Source of the DNA: Brasenia schreberi
Lineage: Eukaryota > Streptophyta > Magnoliopsida > Nymphaeales > Cabombaceae
NCBI GenBank assembly: GCA_036023115.1
Contig: JAYKKT010000088.1
Location: forward strand, 62,001 to 126,000
Length of the DNA: 64,000 nt
Direction: 5' to 3'
In this document: positions 48,369-61,824 of the stretch, one piece after another
Numbering within the stretch: position 1 is the first letter of the stretch
How the letters are laid out: every line of letters starts with the position of its first letter
Notes under the pieces: generated by a model
What the model was told of the DNA's origin: nothing
What the model saw: only the letters and a program-made list of their open reading frames with translations
Database searches by the model: none
Position numbers and translations under genes: made by a program

Positions 48369-48728
48369 AGGTGGAAAACTAGAAAAAAAATGACTGAAAT
48401 TTCATGTGGAGAGGCCCAAAGGGAGAAAATATAGCATAAATCAAACATATTTTTATTATTTAGTGCATAAAGAAAATAATTCTCGGATGAGTAATACGGT
48501 AAGAAAGATAACTCCATACACAGAAGGAAAATCAGAGACCCAGTCATATAGGGCAGACTTATCTCAAGCATATCAAGAATGGTTGATCAAACAAAAACAT
48601 ACACCAAGACAATGCAAAGAACATGTAGTACAAAAATTACAAACACCACCCCACAATCCGACTCTAAAGATTCGGGATGTTCTCCCAAAGCGTTCTGCTT
48701 GCTTTATGTTGCTTTCATTGTGAAAAGT
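48369..48728 (-). other. Presumed 3' UTR and flank of the epsin gene
   Basis: Lies between the LINE remnant and the epsin stop codon. Open frames on the + strand here are antisense shadows of the repetitive epsin C-terminus. Confidence 0.5.
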
Positions 48729-51700
48729 TCATCTATAGCCACCGTACGGATACTGAGGGGCGTAACCCCTCATGCCCATCATAGGATTGTAACCTGCCAT
48801 GCCTGGACCAGGGGGCGGCAGCCCTACACCAGGTCGAATCTGAGATCCTGCACCTGCACCTGCACCTGCACCCATGCCCATGGGTTGATTAATGCCAAAA
48901 CCATAACCGCCCATGCCAACACCATTTCCCGTCCCCATGCCCATACTTGCACCCATCCCCATGCCTATCCCTGCACCGATCATGGGGTTTGGAGTAGGGG
49001 CTACACCAGTTGCACCAGCACGACCAACCCCTGAACCAGCTCCCATTGCTTTACCCATAGCAACGGTGGAAGGTGCAGCACTTTTCTCCTTCTCTTTTTC
49101 TCTCCTCTTCTCCATCCGGTTAATGGAATCAAAATCAATACCAATGTCTGCTAAAGGATTTATTTTTGCTGAAAGATCACCAAACATACGTGTAAACATG
49201 GTTTTCATTTTACATGAAAAAAAGAGCAGTGCAGTAAAAACGTATCAAAAGTTGTTCAACGCCATCTATAATTATACAAAAGGCAATCAAGATTTATTAC
49301 TTTCTTTCACCACACAAAATGCAAGCACAAAAGATGAAGCTGTGACTAGTATGAATATAAATTATAATAGGTTTTTCCCTGCATTCGTTTGAATACTCTA
49401 GTGGTCGGCCATGTCTTCCAAACATGTTTTATATTGCAATTGACCTACAATGTACAACATTTCATGAACAAGAGAAGAACTCAAGGTATAATACCAAAAC
49501 AACTCGATTATGAATTCCAAGCAAAGAATAATCCACATGCATTTCATCTCTGTGGGGTCAGATTGAGCAGGCAAAGAATACTTTCTAGATGGCAAGTTAG
49601 CAAGTCATATGGTTACAAGTACAACTTCAATTGATGTGACCAAGAAACAAGAGGGATAACGGACAACATTCTCTTCCTAGAGGTGATTGTTAATGGCCCA
49701 ATAGACTGGACGACAGCTAACTAAGCAATTTCAGGAAGTTTAAACTTCTTAGAATGCAGGTTAAAGTAAAAGGATGCATGGTCAGCAAAATTAAATTGAT
49801 CAAGTACTCCAAAGTCAACAATAAATACCAAAGTGAACCCATGACCGGGGAAAATATACTTACTTCCAGATATGTTGAGATTCACTAGACCCCGACTCAA
49901 TGTATCTGCCCATATAGCTGACTTAGGTTCAAATTTGTCCTGGGTTTGCGATTTAGAAGTCATATCGGTTGGACCAGCTGACAGTGAGGCAAGTGTTGGC
50001 GCAGACTGTGTAAGAAGATTTGGCAGGGTAGCACTACCTTGTTGTGGCTGCAGCTGCGCTTGTGATAGTGACTGTGACTGCAAATAGGGCTGGGGTTGAG
50101 GCTGCAGGTATGGTCGAGATTGCAGCACTTGTGGCTGCAACCATGGCTGAGATGGCACCTGGGACAACGGCTGAATATACGGTTGTGGAGGTTGCTGCAG
50201 CTGTGGCTGTAGATATGTTTGTGGTGGTTGCTGTAGCTGTGTTGGTAGCTCCAGATATGGTTCTGGTGGCTGAATTGGCTGCTCACTTGGTTGGAGTTCC
50301 AGTTTTCCATGGGCTTGAACAGGAGCTGGAGTGTAGGTGATGGATTGGAAAGATTCTCCAAAACCAAAATCATCCAGACTAGCCATCCTAGCTTCAGGAG
50401 GACGTGGAGCACTGGAACCTTCACTAGCAGTAGCTGGTAAGACAGCTGTAGGTGCGGAATTCTGCAAGTGAGAGCTGACTGGTCCTTGAGAAGGCATAGC
50501 CTTGAAAGGGGAATCACCAAAAGCATCCTCACTGGGCTGTTTAGATCAATCAGCGAAAAAGGAAACAGATTTTGGTCAAAGAAAATGGTAATAAAGCTTA
50601 AATCCAAACTGCTAATTTCCTGAAAATAAATTCAGAGGCACCATATTATAATGCATGATTCAAACATAAGCAAGAGAAGCTGGGACTCAAGATATGATCA
50701 AGTTCCAAGACTCCGGTGGAGAAAGCCGGGGTAAGATATACAGAAACAAGTGGCATCCTATTGCATCGCACTTCTTCAAGTCAGAGCAGTACAACATCTA
50801 ACTGCTGCATCGCAGTGAAATCCAGCACATTGACGCATAAAACTCATTTTGCACCGATAAGGAATAAGATGTCTTTATATGAAGAATGGGAAAAAATCAG
50901 CAGGTATGACAAGGATTATAGAAATTGAAGTAAGCGCAACCCAAGATGATTTGACTTTTTCTCCAATATTCTCTCTTTTGACACGACGACCGAGAAATTA
51001 TGTGACCCTCCTTCTAGAACAAACCCACTATATCTCCAATGCATGACTTGATCAAAGATGGTGGAATTGGGAGTGGAAAGAGCACAACCCCTTCTATAAA
51101 AAATGGTCTTCCAAAAGAAATAATTTGACCAAAACACCATCATTTAGTAGAATCCTTTACATCATAAGCACAACATACATTCTTATCTCAAGCTGTGCAC
51201 CATGGTGAAATGGGACTCTTCAAAAACATTAAAGAAGCAAAAAGAACCTGGTTTTGTACAATAGATGCAGTTGATAGAGTTTCAAAAGGTGTCTCCAAAC
51301 CAGGATCAGCAAATGGATCAGCACCAGAAATTGCTGCGGTAGAGGAAGATACCGGCATAACCGCCAATGCATTTGGTAAAGGACCCAAAAGTGATCCAAG
51401 AGAATCCTTTTCTACATAAGTAGTGGAAGTGGGAGCTGCTGGCAAAATGATACATGAATTATTTACAAATCCAGATACTTTTGGTCACCAAACAGCATAA
51501 ATGATAATAATTAAGATGAAAAGCTGTCTTGCAGATCACATGTAAGATCATGATTAATCTCATCTTACTCTGTGTGTGCACATGTGTGTTTATATGTGTG
51601 TGTGAGAGAGAGAGAGAGACAGAGAGAGGGAGGGACAGTGAAGTGAACAACTTGGTATATCATGTATGTCTGTGTGAGGTGATAATTTTCTACCCTGCCT

Positions 51701-54700
51701 ACCAGAGTTCAGTTCTCCAAGCAAAAGGTGAAGTCCCCACTTGGACTATAAGAAATGGGTGCATTGATTTCACCTCTGAGCTTGTTTTCTTGGTCTTCCA
51801 CAAGGTATGCACTAGGAAGGAGATCAAGGAATGTACATCATTGATCTACCTGTACCTATCCCAATCAATTTGGAGATACTAAAGATGCCTTCCTCCAAGT
51901 GATTGCAATATAATTTTGGCCATATTCTATTCAATTAAGTGGTTATATAAGTTGCTGTTATTGCCAAGCTATAAGTCTATATTTCCAAAAGCTGGATTGA
52001 AATGGAGATGATGAAGAGGAAATGAGAGTGAATCTGTAAATAATAATGTCAACTTCCTGTACGTGACAAGATCGAAAAATCCAATTCTCTCCCATTCTCC
52101 CTAGAGTGGGAGGTGAGTGATGTTGAATGTGGCCCGTTGCAGAGCAGTGCCTCTATCTCCCCCACAACTTACCTCTAAATGTGGAGCTCCAGTAGTGCCT
52201 TGCTTGAGTTACTCCAAATTTAATTAATTTCACAAGAATATAAAGAAACTCAAGGCAGGCAAGAGAAACAATAGAGGGATAAAGGAAAAGAAGATCCAAT
52301 TGCCAGTTGAATGCAAATATCAGAATAAATAACCAAATGCAACCTAATTTCAAGGAATGGATACAGAAAAAAATTCGCTAACTTCCCCATTATATGCGAT
52401 GATGGTTTGCATACTAATTGTTTTTCTTTTCCAGGTTTACATGTCAAAAGTAAGACAACATTTAAATTCATTTAGTTCTAGACGCCAGTCATATTGGTGC
52501 CTGAGCCTGTATTGCATGAAATGGTAAGGGACACTTTACCAAATAGAAGAAGCATTGGGGAGTACCTATACATGCAGACACATACATAGAGACACGTGCA
52601 CTTGGACAAGCATGGACACATAATGCAAAGTAACTCCCAAAATATATAAAGAAACATGGACAATATTTAGAATATTCACATTAATGACCATAACTGTCAA
52701 GGGTATGAAGAAGCAACCAGCACTCACACCCGCTCGTGGATATACCAGATATTCTGAAGGACCCCATTCCCATATTGAAGGCAAATCTGTTATATAGATC
52801 TACAAGGGTGTGTCGGAAATAGTGGAAACAGCAATCATCCAATATGGTATAAAAAAATAAATGCTAACCAGCTCACACCCTGGTGGCCAAAACATCTTTC
52901 TAGTAACTATAGTCCCTTTCATGTACAACCATCAATCTTGACGATCTGGATCCACAATCACAAAACAAGCTTTTGCTAAAACAACAAAAATGGAAGAGAG
53001 AATCAATGCAAGATACAATACAAGCAAGAAAAAAGATTTGCATGTAATCTCACAGACAAGACCGAAGCTAGTAAAAGGAATGGAAAAAGGGCTCGATCTC
53101 CTTGCTTTTATCTTGTTTAGCAAAATCACTTCATGAGTTGAAATTTAGGAAGCTCAGTTACTGGACTCACTCATGTCAAATTACTGCATTTGTTGGTAAT
53201 ATCATTATACATAAAGGGTAAAGGATGTACTGTTTTGTGCTTTCATACCAACAACAAAATTAATTCAAATCATCATGGGGTATGAACATAATAAAGTCCA
53301 AATTAAGAGGAACTATGCTTCTGCCAACCTGAGAAAGTGCCCCGAGGATCAAACTCATCAAACTCACTGAATTCCTTGTTCACAAGAGGAGCAGCAGTCA
53401 CGGAGGTAACAGTGGGGTTCTGGTTTTGAATTGAACTTCCAATCTGTGGAGATCCCTTATGGACAGAACCTCCTATACTTCCTTCACCCCTTTACATGAA
53501 TAAGTTCACAAGTATAACACTGTTATGTCATTTCACAAATGCATCTGGTTCTTCAGAATACTGTGAAGATACCAGAAGACGTTTCAAAGAAAAAGTGACA
53601 AACCTTTCATCACGAGGATGATTTTGAGCATCAGCAACAGCTTCTTCATAAGATGGAGGTGCACTATGATGTGAAGAAAGTTTTCGCTCTAACTTCCTGA
53701 CAAGCGAGAAAGAAAAGTTATGGATAAGCTTGGAGAAACCATTGACAGGTCAAAGTTATTCAAAGAAAATTTTGCTTCGCAGGAGCAAGAAGCTGAATTC
53801 CAGTTCTTCCTTAAATCACCTTTGATCTGGAGAATAGTCATCATGCCTTCCCCTTCCACTTCTGCAACAAAAAAGCATGAACCATGGGAAATATCTCAGC
53901 CACCAAAATAACAGCAGAGGAGAAAGCCTAGACCAGAAGACTGAAATAAAGCAGTTGTATGAGATGAGGACCACGGCCATCTAAAGGTTCTTATCAAGAA
54001 ATGTAAAATGCAAGGTCCAGACTGATGTGGAGCTGCAGACAGACAGACAGATAGAGGGACAGACATAACCTTAACTATACCTTACTTTGTCTGCTCATAC
54101 TTCCCATTTTAACATGTGAAGGCTTAACCTTGAAGATTTTTTAAACAAAATGCATTTATATGAGGACTCTGACCACCAAAAGGCTCCAATCAAGAAACGT
54201 AAAAATGTAATACAACTTTCTCTGGTCAGACATCCCATTTTAAGATGCAAATCTTGATCTTTAGACCATACGACAAGTACCTAGAAGAATAATGATCATC
54301 CTCGTCACCAGATCGATTCCTTTCAGCATCAGAGTTTCTATGCCTAGAACCACTTTGATAATCATCATCTCTATAGACTTCTCTGCTGTAGCGCAACTCA
54401 GATTCTCGACTACACCGATCACCATCCCCAGAATAAGAGTCACCTCCTCTTCCATAGCAGTCCTCATCCTTGTCCCTCCCATATCCATCATTTTTATTTC
54501 CATAGCGGCTTTCATATCGATCATCATCAGAACGATCACCATAACCCCCTCCCATGCTTGAATAAGAACTTGATTTGTGCATTCCACCAGCTGATGATGA
54601 AGTACGAAACCTGTAGAATGACAATGAAAGTTGCGAAGAGATGTATAAGTTTCGGAACAACCTTGTTCATGCAAAAGACACCTTGATGTAAACTCACTTG

Positions 54701-55842
54701 TCCTTGTTAGCATAAGCTTTCTGCCTAACTTCTTGAATCCTTTCCTTATCATTTACAAGTGCAACAAGACTTTGTGACTTCTTTCTGACATTGCTTCCCT
54801 GGTCTCTTCCGCTAGAATCAATATACTGGAAATCGGATAAGGTCTGTAAAATGGCAAAGAGAGTACTTGAGAAAAACCATTCGGACTGTTGGCATTTTAA
54901 AGAAATCATTGCCCTGCGCGACGAAGAATTACCAGGCTTCATGCAGGGCAAATATATTAAGGCATTTCAATCAGATAGTAGTAAGCAAAAAAAATACCGA
55001 TATCTGGTAGGCATGCTCCCGGATCTCATCTATAACTCGTTCTGAACCATGTGCCACCAGATACTCGAGAACAATCAACGCCTGCAACTCAGCAGAAAAC
55101 TTAACCATCAATGAAAAGAAGAAGACATGTTCCATAATAAGCTCCACACCCAATCATGCTCCACCTTATAGACATGTCGCCAGTTCCTCCCTGTGTCATT
55201 TACCCTCTTCCAGAGAACAGACATGATCATTTGATGCTCATGACTGTAAGGTCCATAAAGCAAACGAATTCAGATAAGTAATGCTAAGGGAGGCCTAGAA
55301 AATGTACAGAATGAAATTGAGCAGCAAAAGACTCACAAGTTCCTCGTAGCCAGAGCTATATCAGCCAAATGTGAACCATGAGGACCCCAAGGTTCATTGC
55401 AAGTAGCATCAAGAACCTGCGACAAAAAGTCGCATAAAAACAAAGGTGCAAGGTTCGTGTCCCTCACACTAACACAAAGTTTGGTACAAAAGCTTGAGAA
55501 GCAACTGGACTAAGTAGAAGTCAACTTTCAATAACTAAACCAACTGCAACTTATGCAGAAAATCAAGGAAGTAAAGCATACCATCGGATATTGTTCACTA
55601 GAAAATCAAGTAAAAAATAGTGGACTAAAAGACAAATAAAACTGAATACGCACTTTTTGCTCAATGCCAGGGACCTTCAAGACCTTTTTGTTGACCTCTC
55701 TTTTGCTGAAACGTGGAAAAAAGATAAGGCAGTCATGTGTTGCTCGCGGTAGTTGTTTCTCCAGTACGAACAAAGAAAGCACATCCAAACTAAAGAGATG
55801 AACTTACAGGTCTCTCACGGTTTGATCAAAGGCTTTTTTCAT
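48729..55842 (-). CDS. ENTH-domain clathrin adaptor, EPSIN2/EPSIN3-like
   Basis: Epsins bind phosphoinositides and recruit clathrin and cargo at the trans-Golgi, plasma membrane or vacuolar route. Twelve exons, minus strand: 55842-55808, 55705-55654, 55416-55337, 55243-55165, 55081-54998, 54843-54698, 54610-54281, 53696-53604, 53489-53329, 51438-51248, 50536-49864, 49168-48729. They give 787 residues in phase. The ENTH domain fills residues 1 to about 150 ([55 protein letters not shown]). Then come a Ser/Asp/Arg/Tyr-rich linker (about 160-268), [11 protein letters not shown], acidic EFDEFDPRG, an adaptor-type DPF (Asp394-Phe396), a Gln/Pro-rich stretch (about 498-583) and a Met/Gly-rich tail ending in YPYGGYR. 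Length is a little below the Arabidopsis homologues. A 5' UTR intron is likely. No lesion seen. Confidence 0.93.
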
Positions 55843-57250
55843 TTTATCTTAAGATTCAACGTTCTAGTGCTCCCCAAGTGCAAGGCCCTGGAAATCAGCT
55901 GACGCTTCTCAATAAAAGATGTATCTATTACAAGATGCAAAAGACATGGTTACGTACAGGTCGTGAATGAAGAAAGCTTCCAATTTGCGTTACATAAAAT
56001 TACATGACGAAGAACCCGTATGCAGATTATGAAATAAGCATATCACATCGGAGTGAAATTCAAAATCTCCACCATGGAACCTATCGATCTATCAACAGCA
56101 TGAACAGCAGCCTAACCTAAAGCCATTAATTCCAAAATGAGAATAGTGTGATTCGTGAAGTTGCCTTTGCTTTAATTCGTTGAGCAAACCAAATTGACGT
56201 ATTGGTGAATTTCAGATCTATAATTCGAAAAGTTGAGCATAATGAGCCAAAAGATGGAGACATCCGTAAACAACAGGACATCTCCGGGAATTGCGAATTG
56301 AGGCCAGGAGATAGAAGGAGACTTTTCTCTACCGAATCCAAATGGCATCTACCTTAAAATGATATAATACCTAAATATGAATCTAAAATGGTGCAGATCG
56401 AACAACCATCATCAAGTTACAGGATTCCAGATCTATTAAAGACAGAATGACAATTCATCATTCGTATGGATAGAAAAGCGAGTACCTGAAGAATTATAAT
56501 ATAATCATAGATATTCTAGCAAATACTCTTCGAGCGACAACCGCATAAAGAGCAAGCACAAACGTAAGCCGGTAAGGGTTCTCTTGAGATGATATGGCCG
56601 CCGATGGCGGAAAAGGAATCAACCGCAGACTAAGTTCAGCTCAGAAGGAGCTAACGGAGATCGAGGATCCTGGAAGAAATAGAAAGTGGAGAAAGAGAGT
56701 CCCATTGATCGAGATCGGAAAAGCATTACTTGAGCACATGAAAGAGACCCATAGGGCAAAAAGGGCATGGAAGAGACCAAGGGATCAGAAAATTGAAAAT
56801 TCAAACCTGGAGGGAGTCCGGAGGACAGCAGAAACGAGAAATGGAGAGAGGAAGAGATCTTTCTGAGAAGATGGAAGATCGATACCCAGCTTTCCCCTTG
56901 TGGTATCGACCCCCCTCTTCCCTCTTCTACTCTCTGGAGGTCCTTCCTTTCTACTTTTCCTCTTGATGTTCCGTACTTTCTTCTGCGTTCCTTGATGACC
57001 GACGAAACGCCCAGAGCGTTTTGAGGCCGCGGATTCCAAATGAATGAATCAACGCCTGTCGTTCGTCCAACGCACGAAATCCTTCTGACTGCCGCCGATC
57101 CGATTACCCCCACCCCCCTCGACGCGGTAACTATCTCCTCCCTCTCTCGTTATTTTGGAAGAATAAAAAAGAAGAAAGAAATTGGAGAGGGGAGTAATGA
57201 ATTAAAAGCGTGGTCAGACAGCTAGCTGAGCTGCTCCTCGGGGACTTGCC
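55843..57250 (-). promoter_or_regulatory. Epsin 5' UTR and promoter region
   Basis: Read on the minus strand, a 3' splice site (GATTTCCAG|GGCC) at about 55892 precedes the ATG at 55842, so a non-coding first exon further up, perhaps near 56500-57030, is likely. The segment 56590-57110 is GC-richer and purine-skewed, like a plant 5' UTR or promoter. Open frames of up to 164 codons here have no family features. Exact elements were not resolved. Confidence 0.4.
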
Positions 57251-59053
57251 TTCTCGCTAATCGACAGCGCAACTTACCTCGTGCTCTGCCCTTTCCATTA
57301 TAATCATTTACCGCTTCACCAATATTGTTACGAAAAAGAAAAAAAGAAGGAAGGCGTGTGTGTTGAAACCTTGTGAACAACGTAGGCAAATCTTTTTTTC
57401 TTCAGGAACGAAAGAGTCCACGGCTGACCATGAGGTAATAAAGGAAGTTACAAAGAACGGGCCAAGTTTGACGGAGCTCTGTCCTAAGATTATTTTGACG
57501 CATCCAAAGAAAAGGTCTTCCCTACGGTACCACCTATCCTTCCACAAGAGAAGCACAGTCAACGCGTATACGATGGAACTGGGTCGTCACGTTGCTGCTA
57601 ACACCAGCACAATAAACTGATTCTGAAATAAAAGTGCATCTACTATCTAAAATCAACTATAATTCGATGGATGATTGGTCTCGTCAGATAATATAACAAA
57701 TATAGTTAATTCTTATCTTTTAGAAGGCTTTACAGTTGCTGCTGTCTAAATTGCTTTTGCTTTGCCACCAAATTCCCCTTTCCTTTCATGCCACTAATTA
57801 ATCAATAAAGAAAGCAAGAAGGGAGAGAGGGTGTGTTTTCGCTATGTATGCCAGCTGTTGTCGGTGGGTGATGGTGGTGGGCCGTTGGTGTTACGTACGC
57901 ACTTGATAGTTTCTGCCACCCAACTTGCATACGGCAAACAACCCAAATTTATTGTTCACAGCATGCTCCAAAACCGCATGAATTGTCAACACTGGCTAGT
58001 CATGAGCACAACAGGTACAGGTTGGAATTCTACAGATTTTACAAAAGACAAAAGTATTCAGGCTACCTACATGATAGAACTAAACTGAGTTAGTTCAAGT
58101 GTACGTGTATAGTTTGAGCAGACCGACACACTAGAGGCCTCCTCTGATAATGAGCCGACTTCTTTGTTTCGGTCGGAAACAATGCATGTCATGTCGTAAA
58201 GCATATTTCTCGACACACTTTTTTCAGTTTGAAAAATGGCCAATCTGAATTATAGCTACGGTAGACTCGTGTATATTTTGAGATCGTGTAGAAATGTGCT
58301 TCTCCGATGCCACTGAGAACCTGATCAGAGTAGACGTGAACTTTGGCACATACTGGTTTTATCACAAAATATACCGAAAGTCCTATCTTTGTAATCAAGT
58401 GTGTGTGTGCGCGGGCGCGCGGAGAGGTTGGTGAATGCGGGCTAAAGTGAAGGAAGTTACTTTCGTTTTCATCACACTCTCTTCGTACATAAGCCGAATG
58501 TCCTTAGAAAATTCAACACACCTCTTGTACGGATTTTAAAAAGAAAAAAAGGCTAAGCTTGTCCCTACAGGGAAAGGTAAGAACGATGAACTATTCACGA
58601 ATATTTTCCTTTTATTTTTTTTTGTTGGAACTATTCACTGATAATTATCAACCACAAGAAAATGCTTCCACCCTTCATTGACCTGCTGGGGACCACGCGT
58701 AAGCAATATCAACCAAATTTGGATGAGAGATGATTGAACAGCCACCACCAGAGGCGGACCATCAATTCATTATCGACCGTGCACTGTCAACAGCAACACC
58801 TGTACACCCATGAATCTACAGATCAATTACTACACCTAACCATGATCAGAAAAACGTGAAGAAGATCACGTTTACTAAAACAAGAATAGGATGTCCATAG
58901 AAGAAGCAACATGCATAATCATAGAGGAGGATAACATGGGCTTCTTTTCTTTATACAAGAATGAACCAGTCCCTTATTCGAACACCTATAATGATAATTC
59001 AGAAAGTAATGAAAACAATTTAGTTGTGGAGGGCGGAGTATCCACTTAATTAG
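57251..59053. other. Intergenic DNA between epsin and PAM16
   Basis: No gene recognised. A GTGTGTGCGCGGGCGCGCGG patch sits near 58400-58420. The rest is AT-rich, with short unsupported open frames. Confidence 0.55.
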
Positions 59054-59772
59054 TCAGCCGGCAGACTGCTCCTTCTTTTGCTGAAACGCCTCTAAGCACT
59101 CTTTCGCTCTGTGAACCTTTGACTGAAGGTAGAAGCTCCCGCTCGCACCATTCCTCTCAAACAGAACCTCATATCTCTGCGTGAAATCAATCCAAACAAG
59201 GGTTACCTTTCTGAAGCGGCCGTAAGCTGTCAATATGAAAACCAAATAAAGCTTAATTCGTAGGTTCATCTCACTACAACACAAACAAAAGGAATCATCA
59301 TTAAGCAAACAAATAGTTCTAAACAAGCTAGACATGCAACAACCTTGACAACCTAACCACACCACCACATCAAGGATTAGGGAAGTGTGCAATGCACCGT
59401 GGTTGCAGCCTAAATCAATTTGGATCTTGACCTTACCATGTAAAGTGATTGCAAGGGCTAAATACTACTGACCTTTACAATCTCCTCCCACGACGATTCT
59501 TCACTGACACCCAAGATCTGCCTAGCTTCTTGTACTTCTATGATTTTGCTTGCCCGCCGTATATTTTGTATTGTTTCCTGGGTGACTCCAGACTTAGAGG
59601 CATCTGCCATTTCATCCAATTATCAAACATCAATCCACACACACAAACACAGAACAACGGGTATTCGTTCACCACCAAACTCACTTGTAAGTGCCTGACG
59701 GTAAGCTTGGACTACAGCTCTGGCTAATATTCCAGATCCCATCACAATCAAGTTCGCTAGAATCTTTGCAGC
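59054..59772 (-). CDS. PAM16: Mitochondrial import motor subunit PAM16/TIM16 (first exon not found)
   Basis: PAM16 is the J-like partner that controls PAM18 and mtHsp70 in the TIM23 import motor at the matrix side of the inner membrane. Three exons, minus strand, join in phase: 59772-59685, 59603-59473 and 59176-59054, giving 113 residues. They cover AAKILANLIVMGSGILARAV (hydrophobic N-terminus), ASKSGVTQETIQNIRRASK and the J-like domain EARQILGVSEESSWEEIVKRYEVLFERN...GSFYLQSKVHRAKECLEAF, which lacks the HPD motif, as in the family. The family protein starts MAAK, and exon 2 begins exactly at Ala, so the initiator ATG must end an upstream exon. None was identified with confidence; an RTE remnant starts about 590 bp upstream and may lie in the first intron. 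The total would be 114 residues, close to the usual 115 or so. Confidence 0.9.
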
Positions 59773-60360
59773 CTGCAAATGCAGGATAAGGAAATTAGTA
59801 TTCAGCGATTAACATAGAAAGAAAAGTACAAGATAAAGAATATACAGTAATGGAAACCCGACAAGGATCAAGAAGAAAAACAGAGATTGCATGTCCAGAA
59901 AAACGATGTATCTTTTCCTGATACATCTTTATTCACAAATATCACCAGATAAACATAAAATGGACACTACAACAAAAGAACATCCACATCGTACTGGAAG
60001 CCTCAATAACAACCCTCATGTTCAAAAAAGAAGGGTACAAGACTATGTATTCGTCAAAATAACGCCAATATAGAGGCACATCATCACCATATGAAGCATT
60101 TGCTAGTAGTCCTACACCGTCTAAACTTGGGGCATAAGGGTCTCACAACCTTCGCAAGACAACAATTTCATATAACTGGAGCTGTACATTCCTAGCAGTG
60201 AGGCTGACACGATACATGCTTTAGGAGAACAAGATGCACTTCACCAATAAGAATAGGGTTTTTGATTGGCTTCGCTATCTAAAAAGCAAAAGAACATCAC
60301 ATTACTTGGAAAAGTAACTGCCCTAACATCCAACTTTTCAATGATCTACAAATTTTCTGG
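59773..60360 (-). other. PAM16 first intron or 5' flank
   Basis: Read on the minus strand, it ends in a good 3' splice site (ATTTGCAG) at 59773-59780. No ATG followed by a strong donor was seen, apart from a weak ATG|GTGATG at about 60085-60090. Confidence 0.5.
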
Positions 60361-61643
60361 ATAACAACAACAACAACTAAGCCTTTTCCCATACTAGACG
60401 GGGTCGGCTACATGGATTCTTCGTTTCCACAGAGCTCTATCATGCGCCATGTTAGCAGTTATCTCACAATAAGCTAAATCATTCTTTATTGTTTCTTTCC
60501 AACACTTTTGTGGTCATCCTCTACCTCTTTTAATACTTTTCAAATTTAGTTTCTTGTGATCTTCTTTCTATATGTTCAAACCATCTTAAACGATATTCTC
60601 TCATTTTATCCTCTATTGGTGTCACTCCTAATTTGTTTCTAATAACCTGGTATACGGTCTTTTCTTGTATGATCACTCATCCATCTCAACATCTTCATTT
60701 CTGTCACAGGCATCTTTTGTACATGTTGATGGTTAACTGCCCAACACTCAGAACCATAAAACATGGCTGGTCTAATTGTTGCTCTATAATATTTACCTTT
60801 TAACTTTAATGGTATCTTCTTATCACAAAGAATACATGATGCTCCTCTCCATTTTAACCAACCAACATTAATTCTATGCGTAACATCTCCATCAATTCTT
60901 CCATCACTCTGAAAATTTGACCCTAGGTATTTAAAACTTCCCTTTTGGGGATGCAATGTGTGCCAATTTTAATTTTTATGTCCTCTGAAGTAACCAAATG
61001 ATCAAACTTACATTCCATATATTATGTCTTTGTTCTACTAAGTCGGAGGCCTTTGCTTTCTAATGGTTCTCTCCATAGTTCCAATTTTCTATTAACTTTT
61101 TCCTTAGACTCCTCCACTAACACAATGTCATATGCAAATAACATTCACCAAGGTATTTGATCTTGAGTATATTTTGTTAACTCATCAATCACCATTATAA
61201 ACAAGTATGGACTTAAAGTTGATCCTTGATGTAACTCAATATTAACTTCAAAGAAGTCTGTCATTCCTTCATGAGTCCTCACACATGTTTTTGCACCATC
61301 GTACATGTCTCTTATAAGGTTAATGTATGTCAATGGGATACCTTTTTTTTCCAAGGTTCTCCAAAGAACCTCCCTCAGTATCCTATCATAAGATTTTTCT
61401 AGATAATAAATATCATGTGAAGGTCTTTCTTTTTTGCTCTAAAATGTTACATAAGACGTCTCAAAAGGTAAATCGCTTCAACAGTAGATCTGCCTGGCAT
61501 GAATCCAAATTGGTTCTCTGTTGTACTTGATACTTCTCTTAACCTACGTTCGATAATTCTTTCCCACAATTTCATAGTATGGCTCATTAACTTGATACCT
61601 CGATAATTCACACAATTATGAATGTCTCCCTTGTTCTTATATC
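60361..61643 (-). mobile_element. RTE-type LINE remnant, best-preserved 3' half
   Basis: Has the AACAACAACAACAAC tail (60363-60377), the complete 3' end (AAGCCTTTTCCC...GGGGTCGGCTACATGG) and RT pieces on the minus strand: MHPQKGSFKYLGSNFQSDG (60956), [18 protein letters not shown] and [16 protein letters not shown] (61354 frame). The Phe-Ala-Asp-Asp box reads Phe-Ala-Tyr-Asp at about 61124-61140, a loss of one catalytic Asp. Stops right where the hAT-like structure begins, consistent with 5' truncation or with later insertion. Confidence 0.8.
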
Positions 61644-61824
61644 TATGTTATCAATAGCGCGCTATAGCGGATTTAAAACCGCTATAACGGGCGACCCGCC
61701 AAAGCGCTATTAGCGCCGCAAACAACGCCATAGCGGACCGCTTTTGTAAGCAGACGCATTCGATTCAGTAGATTGGGTCGGGTCGATCTGGATCGACCCG
61801 ACCCAAATGATATAAAGTCCCCTT

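Noticed and set aside
48579..49392. Two + strand frames of 151 and 159 codons
   Set aside because: Antisense of the repetitive Met/Gly-rich epsin tail and its flanks.
49960..50607. 215-codon minus frame and 98-codon + frame
   Set aside because: Alternative frames of the Gln/Pro-rich epsin exon 11.
54261..54752. 163-codon minus frame rich in Met/Ile
   Set aside because: Shifted frame over epsin exons 6-7 and the intron between them; the true frame is clear from the family.
56590..57113. Frames of 84-164 codons upstream of epsin
   Set aside because: Purine-skewed 5' flank; no family features and overlapping in several frames.
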